DNA of 64,000 bases, from positions 744,001 through 808,000 of the forward strand of contig NZ_CP042856.1 in assembly GCF_008001035.1 (NCBI RefSeq), written 5' to 3'. Source of the stretch: Salinibacterium sp. dk2585. GTDB lineage: Bacteria; Actinomycetota; Actinomycetes; Actinomycetales; Microbacteriaceae. A model generated the notes under the pieces. The model made no database searches, was not told where the DNA came from, and saw only the letters and a list, made by a program, of their open reading frames with translations. Positions 26,707 through 35,689 of the stretch are shown one piece after another (positions within the stretch are counted from its first letter, which is position 1; each line of letters opens with the position of its first letter). The position numbers and the translations under genes were made by a program.

Positions 26707-27428
26707 TCCCCGACCTGCGCCGGCGCGCGACCCATCTCGCCGAGTTCATGGACGACCCGGACTGCGATCGGCGGATGCTCGACCACACCTACCGTCGCTT
26801 CCCCTACGTCAACGCGGTCGTCTCGGGCTGGCGGGCGACCTATCGCGATGTCATCCGCCCCTTGCTGAGCTCCACCGAGCCCCGCACGCTCCTCGATGTC
26901 GGGTGCGGCGGCGGCGACCTCTCCCGCGCCCTCGCGCGCTGGGCGAGGCACGACGGGTTACGGCTCGAGGTGACGGGCGTGGATCCGGATGCCCGTGCTC
27001 ACGACTACGCGACATCCGTGCCGTCCCACGGGGTGCGCTTCATTGCGGCCCGGGTCGAGCACCTCGAAGAACGCTATGACTTCGTGATCTCGAACCACGT
27101 GCTGCACCACCTCGACGACCTCGACGGGTTCCTGGAGACGACGCACGCTCGGGCGCGGGTCATGACGATCCACGCCGACATCGAGCGCAGTCGCGGCGGG
27201 TACCTCGCCTTCGCGGCCGGCACGGCACTCGCGTGGCCGGTGCTGCGCGGCTCCTTCATCCGGCCCGATGGGCTCACCTCGATCCGACGCTCCTACACCG
27301 CCCGCGAACTGCGCCGGGCGGTGGGCGCGGGGTGGCGGGTCATCCGCCGCTTTCCCTCGCGGTACCTGCTCCTGCGGGTCGTGCGCCCGGGGGCAAGCCG
27401 AGTTGCGACACCGCCCGCACGCCCGTGA
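26703..27428 (+). CDS. class I SAM-dependent methyltransferase
   Basis: The 241-residue protein has the SAM motif LLDVGCGGGDLS at about 58-69, the acidic residue of motif II in VTGVDPDA and SNHVLHHLDD as motif IV. The GTG start at 26703 overlaps the polyketide synthase stop (GTGA). In this operon it probably methylates the phenolic ring or carboxyl of the polyketide, although no direct evidence shows which. It differs from SrsB, which is an isoprenylcysteine-type membrane methyltransferase, so the analogy to srsABC is of pathway layout rather than of each family. Confidence 0.82.
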   Translation: MIPDLRRRATHLAEFMDDPDCDRRMLDHTYRRFPYVNAVVSGWRATYRDVIRPLLSSTEPRTLLDVGCGGGDLSRALARWARHDGLRLEVTGVDPDARAHDYATSVPSHGVRFIAARVEHLEERYDFVISNHVLHHLDDLDGFLETTHARARVMTIHADIERSRGGYLAFAAGTALAWPVLRGSFIRPDGLTSIRRSYTARELRRAVGAGWRVIRRFPSRYLLLRVVRPGASRVATPPARP

Positions 27429-28531
27429 TGCACGACGTCGCGATCGTCGGCGGCGGCCCGGTCGGCATGCTGCTCGCCGTGCTACTGGCGCAGGCCGGGC
27501 GCGACGTGGCCGTCTTCGAGTCGAGGGACACGATCTCGCCGAGAGCGCGGGCGATCGGCATCCACCCGCCCTCCGTCGAGGCGCTCGCCGAGGCGGGCGT
27601 GCACGTTCCTGCACACGGCCGCCCCATCGCCCATGGGGCGGCTATGGCCGACGGCCGCGTGCTCGGCGGAATGTCCCTCGACGGCGTCTACGCCCTCGCC
27701 CAGCAGCACGTCGAACGGATGCTCCGCGCCCGCCTGGAAGCGCTGGCCCCCGGTCGCCTCGCGCTCGGGCGAAGGGTGCTGGGCCTGCACCCGGTGCCGG
27801 GCGGACACCGGCTCGACGTGGAAGGTGGGCCCGCGGCATCCGCTCGCCTCGTGGTGGCGGCCGACGGGTTGCGCAGCACCGTGCGCGAACTGCTCGGGAT
27901 CCCCGTCGTGCGACGTCGCGGCACCGCGCACTACCTCATGGCAGATGTCGACGGGGATGCGCTCGGCGACCGGGCGCTGCTGGCGTTCGAGCGGGAGGGG
28001 GTCGTGGAGTCGTTCCCGCTGCCCGCCGGGCGCCGGCGCTGGGTGGCGCGGGTGCCGCAGCCCATGCCGGAGGCCGACTTCGCTGCGCTTGCGTCAGTCG
28101 TGCGGGCCCGCACCGGCCACGTGCTCGACTCGCCCGCCCCGGTAAGCGCCTTCACGGCCAAGCAGGCGCTGGCGACGCGAATGCTCGGGCATCCACCCGG
28201 CGGAACGCCAGACAGTGTCGTGCTGATCGGCGACGCGGCGCACGAGATCAGCCCCATCGGCGGGCAGGGGCTCAACCTGGGCTGGCTCGAGGCGCGGGCG
28301 CTCGCTCGGGTGCTGACGGGTGGCTCGTGCACACCCAACGCGCTCGCGGCATTCGAGACGCAGCGGATGCGGGCCACGCGCCGCGCGATCGCGCAGGCGG
28401 CGTTCAACACCGCGATGGGTCGCGCGCTGTCGCCGTCGGGGCATGCCGCTCGCTCGCTCGCGATTCGCTCGCTCGGCGCTCCGCCGATCTCGCGCCACCT
28501 CGCGAACGCCTTCACCATGCGCACACTCTGA
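27428..28531 (+). CDS. FAD-dependent monooxygenase (aromatic hydroxylase family)
   Basis: The 367-residue flavoprotein has GGGPVGMLLA for FAD binding at the N-terminus, a DG-type motif in VVAADGLRSTVR and the second FAD motif VLIGDAAHEISPIGGQGLNLG. This is the group A hydroxylase pattern, acting on phenolic rings with NAD(P)H and oxygen. Its ATG overlaps the methyltransferase stop by one base. It probably hydroxylates the polyketide product, perhaps toward a quinone, by analogy with flavin enzymes of phenolic-lipid operons. Confidence 0.88.
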   Translation: MHDVAIVGGGPVGMLLAVLLAQAGRDVAVFESRDTISPRARAIGIHPPSVEALAEAGVHVPAHGRPIAHGAAMADGRVLGGMSLDGVYALAQQHVERMLRARLEALAPGRLALGRRVLGLHPVPGGHRLDVEGGPAASARLVVAADGLRSTVRELLGIPVVRRRGTAHYLMADVDGDALGDRALLAFEREGVVESFPLPAGRRRWVARVPQPMPEADFAALASVVRARTGHVLDSPAPVSAFTAKQALATRMLGHPPGGTPDSVVLIGDAAHEISPIGGQGLNLGWLEARALARVLTGGSCTPNALAAFETQRMRATRRAIAQAAFNTAMGRALSPSGHAARSLAIRSLGAPPISRHLANAFTMRTL

Positions 28532-28853
28532 CATTCACAACTCAGGATTCGGGGGCGCGCCCGCGCCATCCGACTGCGGCGCTCACGTTTCGGCAGAACG
28601 CGCGTGCACTGCGGCGAGCATCCCGCCGAACAGCGAGCGCGGCGCCTGTGGTCTTGCACGGGATGCTGAGCCTCCTCCCGCAGTAGCGCCCGGGAGCGTG
28701 CCGCGCTCGTGAGTGGCCAGAGTTCCGGCATCCCGAGCTCGCTTGGCAGAAACTCTGGCCACTCACATGCACGCCCCGCGTGTGCGCGGGTTGAGTTGGC
28801 CGTCCACGGCCGTATCGAAACCCCTGTCGAGGCGCCGATACCGGCCGCACCTC
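28532..28853. other. 322-base convergent intergenic region without a clear gene
   Basis: No open frame here has a plausible start and family. The region lies between the ends of the monooxygenase (plus strand) and the ABC exporter (minus strand). Its only structure is the long palindrome at 28709-28766. Confidence 0.6.
28709..28766. repeat. 58-base palindromic element with 16-bp perfect arms
   Basis: GTGAGTGGCCAGAGTT (28709-28724) and its exact complement (28751-28766) flank a 26-base loop. The length and layout resemble the 55-base palindromes at 46925 and 47992, but the sequence differs. It sits between two convergent genes and could act as a bidirectional terminator or be a small repeat element. 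No T runs flank it. Confidence 0.6.
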
Positions 28854-30689
28854 CTACACGAGCAGCTGGTGCTTCGCGAGGTCGCGGTAGAGCGGCGTGC
28901 TCGCCACAAGCTCCGAGTGCGTGCCCTCGCCGACGACGCGGCCCTTCTCGAGCACGATGATGCGGTCGCTGTCGACGACAGTCGAAAGGCGGTGGGCGAT
29001 CACGATGAGGGTGCGGTGCTCCGCGACGGCGTCGATGGCCTCGCGCAGGAGCTGCTCGTTGAGGCCGTCGAGCGAGGAGGTCGACTCGTCGAGCAGCAGG
29101 ATGGGTGGTGCCGCGAGGAGTGCCCGTGCGATCGCGAGCCGCTGGCGCTCGCCGCCCGAGAGCATGACGCCGTCTTCGCCGACCTGCGCGTCGAGGCCGG
29201 CGGGATTGCGCTCGAGAACCCCCGTGAGGTTGACGGATCCGAGCACCTCGATGCATGCGGCATCCGTCGCGTCCGGGGCGCCGAGCGTGAGGTTGTCGCG
29301 GATGGTGCCGGCGAGCACGGGGGCGTCCTGCTCCACGTAGCCGATGCGGGCGCGGAGCTCGTCGCGGTTGAGCGAGCGGATGTCGCGGCCCTCCATGCGC
29401 ACGGCGCCAGCGGTGGGGTCATAGAAGCGCTCGATGAGCGCGAGGATCGTGGACTTGCCCGCGCCCGACGGGCCGACGAGAGCGATGCGCTGCCCGCGGG
29501 GAACCGTGAACGACACGTCGTGCAGCACGGTGCGGTCGTGGTCGACGGCGTCTTCGCCGAGTTCGGCGACGAGGAGCTTCTCCGCTTCGGTCTTGTGGGC
29601 CGACTCGGGGTAGGAGAAGTGCACGCGGTCGAAGGTGATGGCGTCATCGGTGGCGACTGGCGGGAGCGGCGTGGCGGCAGCATCCTCGTCCCGTTCGCTC
29701 GGCAGGTCGATGATCTCCTGGATGCGGCCGAGGGCGCCGAGCGCCTGGCTGACGGACGTCACGGCACCGAAGGCGAGGCCGAGCGGGCTGATGAGCATGA
29801 AGAGGAAGAACACGAACATCACGAGCTCGGCGATGCTCGTCTCGCCAGCCGCGACGCGGAAGCCGCCAATGCCGAGCACCGTGATGAGTGACACCTGCAG
29901 GGCGATGCCGGCGACCGGCACGACGAAGGCCGAGACATTGGCGACCTTGATGCCCTTGCTCCAGGCGGCGCGGGCGTTGCCGTCGATGGTCTCGTTCTCG
30001 CGTTCGGTGGCACCCGCTGCGCGGATCGTGCGGATGGCGCTCAGGGCCCGCTCGACGGCCGCGGCGAGGTCGCCCACCTTCTCCTGCTGCTGCTGGCTGG
30101 CGCGACGGATGCGGCCCGAGAGGCTGCCGACGACGGCGATCGAGACACCGATCACAAGGACGGTGAGGCCCAGCAGCACGGGGTCGAGGATGAGCATCGC
30201 GATGAGGGCGCCGAGGAAGATGAGCACGCCGCCGATCGCGTCGACGAGTCCCTGCGTCATGACGGCGTAGAGGAGCGTGGTGTCTGAGCCAACTCGGGAG
30301 ACGAGGTCACCCGTGCGGCGGGTGTCGTATTCGCGAATCGGCAGGCGCAGCATTCGCGAGATGAGGCGGCGGCGGGCCGACAGCACGATGCCGGTGCCGG
30401 TGCGCTGGAGCAGCCAGTGCTGCACGCCGCTGATGATCGCGGCGATGACGACGAGCGCGACGAGCACCCACACGAGCCCGCCGAGCGTCTCGCCGGACTG
30501 CACGGCGGTGATGACCTCCCCGATGAGGAGGGGCTGCACGAGCGAGGCGATGGCGCCCAGGATGCTCAGCACGACCACGACGGCCAGCACGGGCTTGTGC
30601 TCGGCGAGGTAGGGGAGCAGCTGGCTGAACTTCGCCCGGGGCCCTTCGGGAGTTCGCTTCTTGCCTCGTGCGGGCGCGCTCATGCTCAT
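28854..30689 (-). CDS. ABC exporter, fused permease and ATP-binding protein
   Basis: The 611-residue half-transporter has a six-helix membrane domain (about 35-320) and an ATPase domain (about 360-611). The ATPase shows Walker A GPSGAGKST, signature LSGGERQR, Walker B ILLLDESTSSLD and IAHRLSTV. It is a type IV (B-family) exporter for lipids, drugs or peptides. The start at 30689 (MSMSAPARG) is placed before a basic stretch; two codons later is another Met. The position near the polyketide operon, tail to tail, gives weak support for exporting its product. Confidence 0.88.
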   Translation of the reverse strand: MSMSAPARGKKRTPEGPRAKFSQLLPYLAEHKPVLAVVVVLSILGAIASLVQPLLIGEVITAVQSGETLGGLVWVLVALVVIAAIISGVQHWLLQRTGTGIVLSARRRLISRMLRLPIREYDTRRTGDLVSRVGSDTTLLYAVMTQGLVDAIGGVLIFLGALIAMLILDPVLLGLTVLVIGVSIAVVGSLSGRIRRASQQQQEKVGDLAAAVERALSAIRTIRAAGATERENETIDGNARAAWSKGIKVANVSAFVVPVAGIALQVSLITVLGIGGFRVAAGETSIAELVMFVFFLFMLISPLGLAFGAVTSVSQALGALGRIQEIIDLPSERDEDAAATPLPPVATDDAITFDRVHFSYPESAHKTEAEKLLVAELGEDAVDHDRTVLHDVSFTVPRGQRIALVGPSGAGKSTILALIERFYDPTAGAVRMEGRDIRSLNRDELRARIGYVEQDAPVLAGTIRDNLTLGAPDATDAACIEVLGSVNLTGVLERNPAGLDAQVGEDGVMLSGGERQRLAIARALLAAPPILLLDESTSSLDGLNEQLLREAIDAVAEHRTLIVIAHRLSTVVDSDRIIVLEKGRVVGEGTHSELVASTPLYRDLAKHQLLV

Positions 30690-30781
30690 GCTGTTCAGCT
30701 CCGGGGATCGGTGGCGCGGTCGACTGCGGCGCCGCAACCAAGTCTACGAGCGCCTTGCCGTGAGACTGAGACAATTGGGGG

Positions 30782-31708
30782 GTGACCCATCCCTCCCACA
30801 AGGCCGAGACGCAGGGCCGCGGCATCATCGCCTCGGTGGTCGCGTCGGTGTTGTTCGGTGCCGTGTATTTCATTCCGGCGGCGCTCGAGGGAATGACGGA
30901 TGCCGAGGTGGTGTCGTGGCGCATCGTAGTGACGGTCCCGTTCATGGCCGTGCTGTTGCTGGCGATCCGGTCGTGGGCATCGGTGACGGATGCGTGGGCT
31001 CGCCTCCGAGCGAAGCCCTGGCAGGTGCTCGTGCTGGTGTTGAACGCCGCCCTCCTCGGACTCCAGTTGTGGCTGTTCGCCTGGGCTCCCATGTCGGGGC
31101 ACGGCCTGGACGTGGCGCTCGGGTACCTGCTGATGCCGCTGACGATGGTCATCGTGGGGGTGCTGCTGCACGGTGAGCGGCTGAGCGGGGTGCGCACGGC
31201 GGCCGTCATCGCCGCGGTCATCGGTGTGGGGGCGGCGTTCTTCACCTCCGGCGGCCTGTCGTGGGCGACCTTTGCTGTCGCACTGGGCTATCCGATCTAT
31301 TTCACGATCCGTCGCGCCTTCGGGGTGGATACTCCCGGTGCCATGTGGATCGAGCTCGTGGTGCTGCTCATCCCGTGCCTGTGGTTCGCCGTGGGCCCCG
31401 GCGCCTCAGGCGGCGAGCGACCGTGGCTGATGCTCATCGCGTTCGGGGCGATCAGCGCCGTCGCGCTGACCCTCTACATCGTCGCGAGCCGGTTCCTGTC
31501 GTTCAGCCTTTTCGGGCTGCTCAGCTACGTGGAACCGATCGTGCTTGTGTTCGTCGCCCTGCTTCTGCTTGGTGAAGCGATCGAGCCGTCGGAGTACGTG
31601 ACGTATGCGGGTATCGGGCTGGCCGTGCTGCTGCTCGTTGTTGAAGGCGTGCTCGTTGGTCGCCGCGAGCGCCGCCGCTTCGGGGATGCGCCACTGCCTC
31701 CTGCCTGA
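30782..31708 (+). CDS. rarD: EamA family transporter, RarD type
   Basis: The 308-residue protein has ten hydrophobic segments. The pattern GIIASVVASVLFGAVYFIP, then WRIVVTVPFM, LNAALLGLQLWLFAWAP and LSYVEPIVLVFVALLLLGE is typical of RarD, a drug/metabolite-superfamily exporter of unknown substrate. The GTG start has no ribosome site, and GACAAT 6 bases upstream suggests a leaderless start. Confidence 0.8.
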   Translation: MTHPSHKAETQGRGIIASVVASVLFGAVYFIPAALEGMTDAEVVSWRIVVTVPFMAVLLLAIRSWASVTDAWARLRAKPWQVLVLVLNAALLGLQLWLFAWAPMSGHGLDVALGYLLMPLTMVIVGVLLHGERLSGVRTAAVIAAVIGVGAAFFTSGGLSWATFAVALGYPIYFTIRRAFGVDTPGAMWIELVVLLIPCLWFAVGPGASGGERPWLMLIAFGAISAVALTLYIVASRFLSFSLFGLLSYVEPIVLVFVALLLLGEAIEPSEYVTYAGIGLAVLLLVVEGVLVGRRERRRFGDAPLPPA

Positions 31709-31770
31709 CGCCCGAGTACAGTACCGAACCAAGAAGGGTGCCCCTGGTGCCGGCCCCACCGCGGACTCGG

Positions 31771-31776
31771 TAGGCT
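31771..31776 (+). promoter_or_regulatory. -10 element of a leaderless promoter
   Basis: TAGGCT lies 7 bases before the ATG at 31784. No ribosome site is present. Confidence 0.5.
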
Positions 31777-31783
31777 GTCGCGG

Positions 31784-32701
31784 ATGCCATCTGCCGAGAC
31801 TCCCGCGACGCCTCGGCGCACTCTGGCCGGCATTGCGTGCCTGGTCATTGCGACGCTCGCCTGGGCCGGCAACTTTCTGGTCGGTGGCTTCGCGAGCGCC
31901 GAGATGGGCGCCTTCGACCTTGTCTGGGCTCGTTGGGCGATCGCCCTCGTGCCGCTCGTGCTGGTGGCGCAGCTGTTCGAGCGCCCTCACTGGGGAGAGG
32001 TGCTCCGGCACTGGCCGCGGCATCTGGCGGTCGGCCTCATGGGGGTCGGCGCCTACAACCTGCTGCTGTACCTGTCGCTCGAGCACGGCTCGGCCCTGAA
32101 CTCAGCCCTCATCAACGCCTTCAATCCGGCCCTGATCGCGGTCGCCGCGGTTGTCATCCTGGGCTCGCGGATGTCAGTGCGAGCGGTCGTCGGAATCGTG
32201 ATCGCCTTCCTGGGTGTCGTGCTGGTGCTGAGCGGCGGCGATCCTCTCGCGATCCTGAGGGAACCGCTGCAGCTGGGCAGCGTGTTCATGCTCGGCGCGA
32301 TCGTGGTGTGGACGGGATACACGATCGGGGGGCGCCTGGGTGCGCCGCTGCCGCCAATCGCTTCGGTCACGGTGCAAGCAGCGATCGCACTGATGGTGCT
32401 GGCGCCGTTCGCCTGGTGGGATGGACTCACGGTCCCCGCCCAGGGCGCCGGATGGGCAGCGCTCATCTACATCGGACTCGGCCCGTCGCTCATCGCCTAC
32501 GTCTTCTGGAACCTCGCGCTTGAGCGCCTCCCCGCACAGCAAGCGGGAGCGTCGCTCAACCTCATCACGGTGTTCACGGTGGCCGGTTCGCTCCTGCTTG
32601 GAGCGAGCGCGAACGTGGCCGAGATCGTCGGCGGAGTGATGGTGCTCGCCGGGGTGCTGCTCACGGTCGAGTTCGCCAGGCCCGTGCGGGCCCCGCGCTA
32701 G
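31784..32701 (+). CDS. EamA/DMT family transporter
   Basis: The 305-residue protein contains two EamA repeats with ten membrane helices (WAGNFLVGGFASAEM in the first, LIYIGLGPSLIAYVFWNLALERL in the second). Members export amino acids or other small metabolites. It is followed by an XRE-cupin regulator whose -10 element overlaps its stop codon, so that regulator may control it. It is distinct from the RarD-type gene before it. Confidence 0.85.
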   Translation: MPSAETPATPRRTLAGIACLVIATLAWAGNFLVGGFASAEMGAFDLVWARWAIALVPLVLVAQLFERPHWGEVLRHWPRHLAVGLMGVGAYNLLLYLSLEHGSALNSALINAFNPALIAVAAVVILGSRMSVRAVVGIVIAFLGVVLVLSGGDPLAILREPLQLGSVFMLGAIVVWTGYTIGGRLGAPLPPIASVTVQAAIALMVLAPFAWWDGLTVPAQGAGWAALIYIGLGPSLIAYVFWNLALERLPAQQAGASLNLITVFTVAGSLLLGASANVAEIVGGVMVLAGVLLTVEFARPVRAPR

Positions 32702-32704
32702 GGT
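32699..32704 (+). promoter_or_regulatory. -10 element of a leaderless promoter overlapping a stop codon
   Basis: TAGGGT lies 7 bases before the ATG at 32712 and shares its first three bases with the stop codon of the previous gene. It decides for the ATG at 32712 over the in-frame GTG at 32703. Confidence 0.5.
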
Positions 32705-32711
32705 GGCACGC

Positions 32712-33302
32712 ATGGACGACACGTCGTCGAGTATTGACCTCGAGATTGCGGCGCTCGGCGCGCTCCTCAAGACGGAACGCAAGCGGCAGGGCTTGAGCGT
32801 GCAGGCTCTGAGCTCACGTTCTGGGGTCAGCTTCGGGCTGATCAGCCAGCTGGAGCGCGGCCTCGGCAATCCGTCGTTTGCGTCGTTGCACCGGCTGTCG
32901 AGCGCCCTCGGTGTTCCCATGTCGAAGCTGCTGGCCGGGGATCCAAACGGAGATGGCGCGGTCGTGCGCCTGGGGGACCGTTTCATGCTGCCGACCGCAG
33001 ACGGTCCCGAGAGTCAGCGTGTGGTGCGCGAGCTGGTGACACCGCGGCAGCACACGACCATGCAGCTCATCCGCAGCACCCTACCGCCGGGGTTCTCCAA
33101 TGAGGGGCAGCCGTTCCGCCACCTGGGCACGGAATGCGTGCTGGTCGAGTCGGGTTCGTTGCGGGTCGTGCATGGTGAGCGTGAGGTCGTGCTCGAGGAG
33201 GGTGACGCCATGACCTACGGATGCTCGGTGCCCCACTGGTGGGCGAACGCCTCCGATGGCACGACGGTCGTGTTGGGGGCCGTGAGCCCCTTCGAAGCCT
33301 GA
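32712..33302 (+). CDS. XRE-family regulator with C-terminal cupin sensor
   Basis: The 196-residue protein has an N-terminal helix-turn-helix of the XRE type (about 12-72: LKTERKRQGLSVQALSSRSGVSFGLISQLERG) and a C-terminal cupin domain (about 115-190: GTECVLVESGSLRVVHG, EEGDAMTYGCSVPHWWAN). Such regulators sense small metabolites, often amino acids or amines. It may regulate the preceding EamA exporter, or the divergent DUF1028/peptide transporter region that starts about 0.7 kb downstream. Confidence 0.87.
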   Translation: MDDTSSSIDLEIAALGALLKTERKRQGLSVQALSSRSGVSFGLISQLERGLGNPSFASLHRLSSALGVPMSKLLAGDPNGDGAVVRLGDRFMLPTADGPESQRVVRELVTPRQHTTMQLIRSTLPPGFSNEGQPFRHLGTECVLVESGSLRVVHGEREVVLEEGDAMTYGCSVPHWWANASDGTTVVLGAVSPFEA

Positions 33303-33321
33303 CGGCCCGTTGTGGCCTGAG

Positions 33322-33344
33322 GGCGCCCTGAGGGGTCAGGCGCC
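33322..33344. terminator. hairpin between convergent genes
   Basis: GGCGCCCTGA and TCAGGCGCC pair with one bulged base around GGGG. It lies between the XRE-cupin gene and the end of the DUF1028 gene and overlaps the last codons of the latter. It could end transcription from either side. Confidence 0.45.
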
Positions 33345-33998
33345 GAACTTCAGGTCGAGCATCCGGTCGAGCTCGTCGAGCGGATGCCCGTGGTCGTCGA
33401 CCCGCAGGTCGACCGTGAGGGCTGGCGGCCAGTCGCTGTCGCGCCCTCCCGCGGCGACCTGCAGTGCCGAGCTCTGCTGCCCGCGGCGGTCGCCCCCAGC
33501 GGCCAGGCCGGTGCGGAGTGCGCTGACGGCGCGCCGGGCGATGTCGTGAGCCGCAGCATCCGCCCCGCTGACCAGGGCCGAGGTGACGAGGGGTGAGGTG
33601 GTGAGGGAGGCGAGCATCCCGTCGACGACGTCGGGGCCGGTGAGGAGGTTGCCGATCACGAGGATCCCTGGTGCGGAGCGGTGGCCGGCCCAGTCGCTGC
33701 AGTCGGTGCCGGTGTGAGCGGCGTGGGACCCGTCGGCGGCCAGGAGGCCGACCTGGCGACGGGCAGGGTCCGTGTCGAGGATGGCGAGTTTGGCGAGGGC
33801 GGCTGCGGGGTGCTGCCCGGATTCGAGCATCCGCAGGAGTGGGCCGCGGAGGCGGGTGTTCGTGTAGGCCTGACTCACGACGGCACCGATGCCGGGGAGC
33901 ACCGCGGGCACCGCCTTGCCGACGGCGAGGGAGAAGCTCGCGGTCGCGACGGCGAGCGTGCGGCTCGCGGGGTGGGCGAGGAGCAGGCTGTAGGTCAT
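33336..33998 (-). CDS. DUF1028 domain-containing protein
   Basis: The 220-residue protein resembles DUF1028, a family with an N-terminal-nucleophile-hydrolase-like fold often found beside peptide or amino acid transport genes. Characteristic stretches are FSLAVGKAVPAVLPGIGAVVSQAYTN, RQVGLLAADGSHAAHTGTDC and GHRSAPGILVIGNLL. GGAAGGACCC precedes the ATG. It diverges from a complete oligopeptide-type ABC importer at 34159, which suggests a role in processing the imported compound. Its activity is not established in the family. Confidence 0.82.
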   Translation of the reverse strand: MTYSLLLAHPASRTLAVATASFSLAVGKAVPAVLPGIGAVVSQAYTNTRLRGPLLRMLESGQHPAAALAKLAILDTDPARRQVGLLAADGSHAAHTGTDCSDWAGHRSAPGILVIGNLLTGPDVVDGMLASLTTSPLVTSALVSGADAAAHDIARRAVSALRTGLAAGGDRRGQQSSALQVAAGGRDSDWPPALTVDLRVDDHGHPLDELDRMLDLKFGA

Positions 33999-34049
33999 GG
34001 GTCCTTCCGCGGCGGGATGTTGCGATCGTGTTTCTTTGGCTCGCGGGCC

Positions 34050-34091
34050 TTGTCCGCCCGACCAAGCTACTCCATAATGATGCAAACATCA
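34050..34091 (+). promoter_or_regulatory. promoter with overlapping operator-like palindrome
   Basis: TTGTCC (34050-34055) and CATAAT (34073-34078) are 17 bases apart, a good sigma70-type promoter. The inverted repeat TGATG-caaa-CATCA at 34078-34091 covers the expected transcription start. It lies 67 bases before the binding-protein gene and 79 bases from the divergent DUF1028 start, so a bound repressor could block the importer operon. Confidence 0.5.
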
Positions 34092-34158
34092 GTAGATTGA
34101 TCGAAATGGCCGAACGGTCGCAGCTGACCGCTCACCCGAGAGCTCGGAGGACACCCCC

Positions 34159-35676
34159 ATGAAGTCACGAATGCTGCTGGCGGGCATCGCCATGACGGGC
34201 GTCGCAGCCCTGGCCGCCTGCTCCACGGGGGAGGGGGTCGACCTCGACGGCGCAGATGGCCGCGTGCTCACCGCCGCGATCGCGGGCGAACCCGACCAGC
34301 TCGACCCGCACAAGACCACCTCATACTTCTCGTTCCAGGTGCTTGAGAACATCTACGACACCCTCGTCGAGCCCGACGAGAACCTCGAGATGCAGCCAGC
34401 GCTCGCCGAGGACTGGGAACTCAGCGACGACCAGCTCACCTGGACCTTCAGTCTCCGGGAGGGCGTGACCTTCCACGACGGCTCCGAATTCACCGCCGAC
34501 GACGTGGTCTACTCCTACAACCGCATCATCGACGAGGAGCTCTCCAACGCGTGGCGGCTCTCGGCCATCACCGACATCACCGCGACGGATGACACGACCG
34601 TCGAGATCACGGTCGCCCAGCCGACCCCCAACCTGCTCTCGAGCCTCGGCGGATTCAAGGGCCTCGCGATCGTGAACGAGGACAACGCGGCGAGCGGCGA
34701 CATCTCGACCGCCCCCGTCGGCACGGGCCCCTTCTCGCTCGAGAACTACACCTCGGGCGACAGCATCGAGCTCGTCGCCAACGAGGACTACTGGGGTGGC
34801 GCGCCCGAGATCGCGGGTGTGACCTTCCGCTTCATCTCGGAGGGGTCGACGGCACTCGCCGCCCTCAAGAGCGGTGACGTCGACTGGACCGACTCGATTC
34901 CCGCCCAGCAGGTCGCGGGCCTTGAGGGGGACGACACGATCGTGCTCGGCCAGAACCCCAGCAACGACTACTGGTACCTCGCCATGAACCAGGCCAAGGA
35001 GCCGTGGAATGACGTGCGCGTGCGCCAGGCCGTCGCCTACGCGATCGACCGCGACGCGATCGCGCAGGTCACGAGCTACGGCACGGCCGAGGTCAACCAG
35101 CTCGCGATCCCGAAGGCGAGCTCCTGGTACAGCGAGTACGACGCCTACAGCACCGACATCGACCAGGCGAAGAGCCTCATGGCCGACGCGGGCGTGCCCT
35201 CCGCCGAGATGGAGCTGCTCGTCTCCTCCGACTACCCGGAGTCGGTCGCGGCCGCCCAGGTCATCGCCGACAACCTCGCCGAGATCGGCATCACGGTGAA
35301 CATCTCGAGCCCTGACTTCGCGAGCTGGCTCGATGCGCAGAACGCGGGACGCTTCGACATGCTCATGATGAGCTGGCTTGGCAACATCGACCCCGACGAC
35401 TTCTACTACGCGCAGCACCACAGTGCGGGTGGCAGCAACGCGCAGCAGTACTCCAACCCCGAGGTCGACGCGCTCCTCGACGAGGCGCGCACCGAGACCG
35501 ACACGGATGCTCGCAAGGCGCTCTACGACGAGGCCGCAGCGCTCATCGCCGACGACGCCAGCTACATCTACCTCTACAACCCCTCGGTGATCCAGGCGTG
35601 GACGCCGGAGCTTGAGGACTACGAGGCGCGCGGCGACCGGGCCATCCGCTTCAAGAACGTGTCGTTCAGCGACTGA
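34159..35676 (+). CDS. ABC transporter substrate-binding lipoprotein (SBP_bac_5, oligopeptide type)
   Basis: The 505-residue protein has a lipoprotein signal with Cys21 (ALAACS). The family-5 binding domain follows (DQLDPHKTTSYFSFQVLENIYDTLVE, RQAVAYAIDRDAI). These proteins bind peptides, nickel or other medium-size ligands outside the cell. It is the first gene of a four-gene importer operon 34159-39185. It is acidic throughout (many Asp and Glu). Confidence 0.92.
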   Translation: MKSRMLLAGIAMTGVAALAACSTGEGVDLDGADGRVLTAAIAGEPDQLDPHKTTSYFSFQVLENIYDTLVEPDENLEMQPALAEDWELSDDQLTWTFSLREGVTFHDGSEFTADDVVYSYNRIIDEELSNAWRLSAITDITATDDTTVEITVAQPTPNLLSSLGGFKGLAIVNEDNAASGDISTAPVGTGPFSLENYTSGDSIELVANEDYWGGAPEIAGVTFRFISEGSTALAALKSGDVDWTDSIPAQQVAGLEGDDTIVLGQNPSNDYWYLAMNQAKEPWNDVRVRQAVAYAIDRDAIAQVTSYGTAEVNQLAIPKASSWYSEYDAYSTDIDQAKSLMADAGVPSAEMELLVSSDYPESVAAAQVIADNLAEIGITVNISSPDFASWLDAQNAGRFDMLMMSWLGNIDPDDFYYAQHHSAGGSNAQQYSNPEVDALLDEARTETDTDARKALYDEAAALIADDASYIYLYNPSVIQAWTPELEDYEARGDRAIRFKNVSFSD

Positions 35677-35689
35677 CGCTCGCACAGAC

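Noticed and set aside
27268-28686. Plus-strand open frame overlapping the methyltransferase and monooxygenase genes
   Set aside because: Arg/Ala/Gly-rich sequence without motifs; both real genes are in other frames with overlapping start and stop codons.
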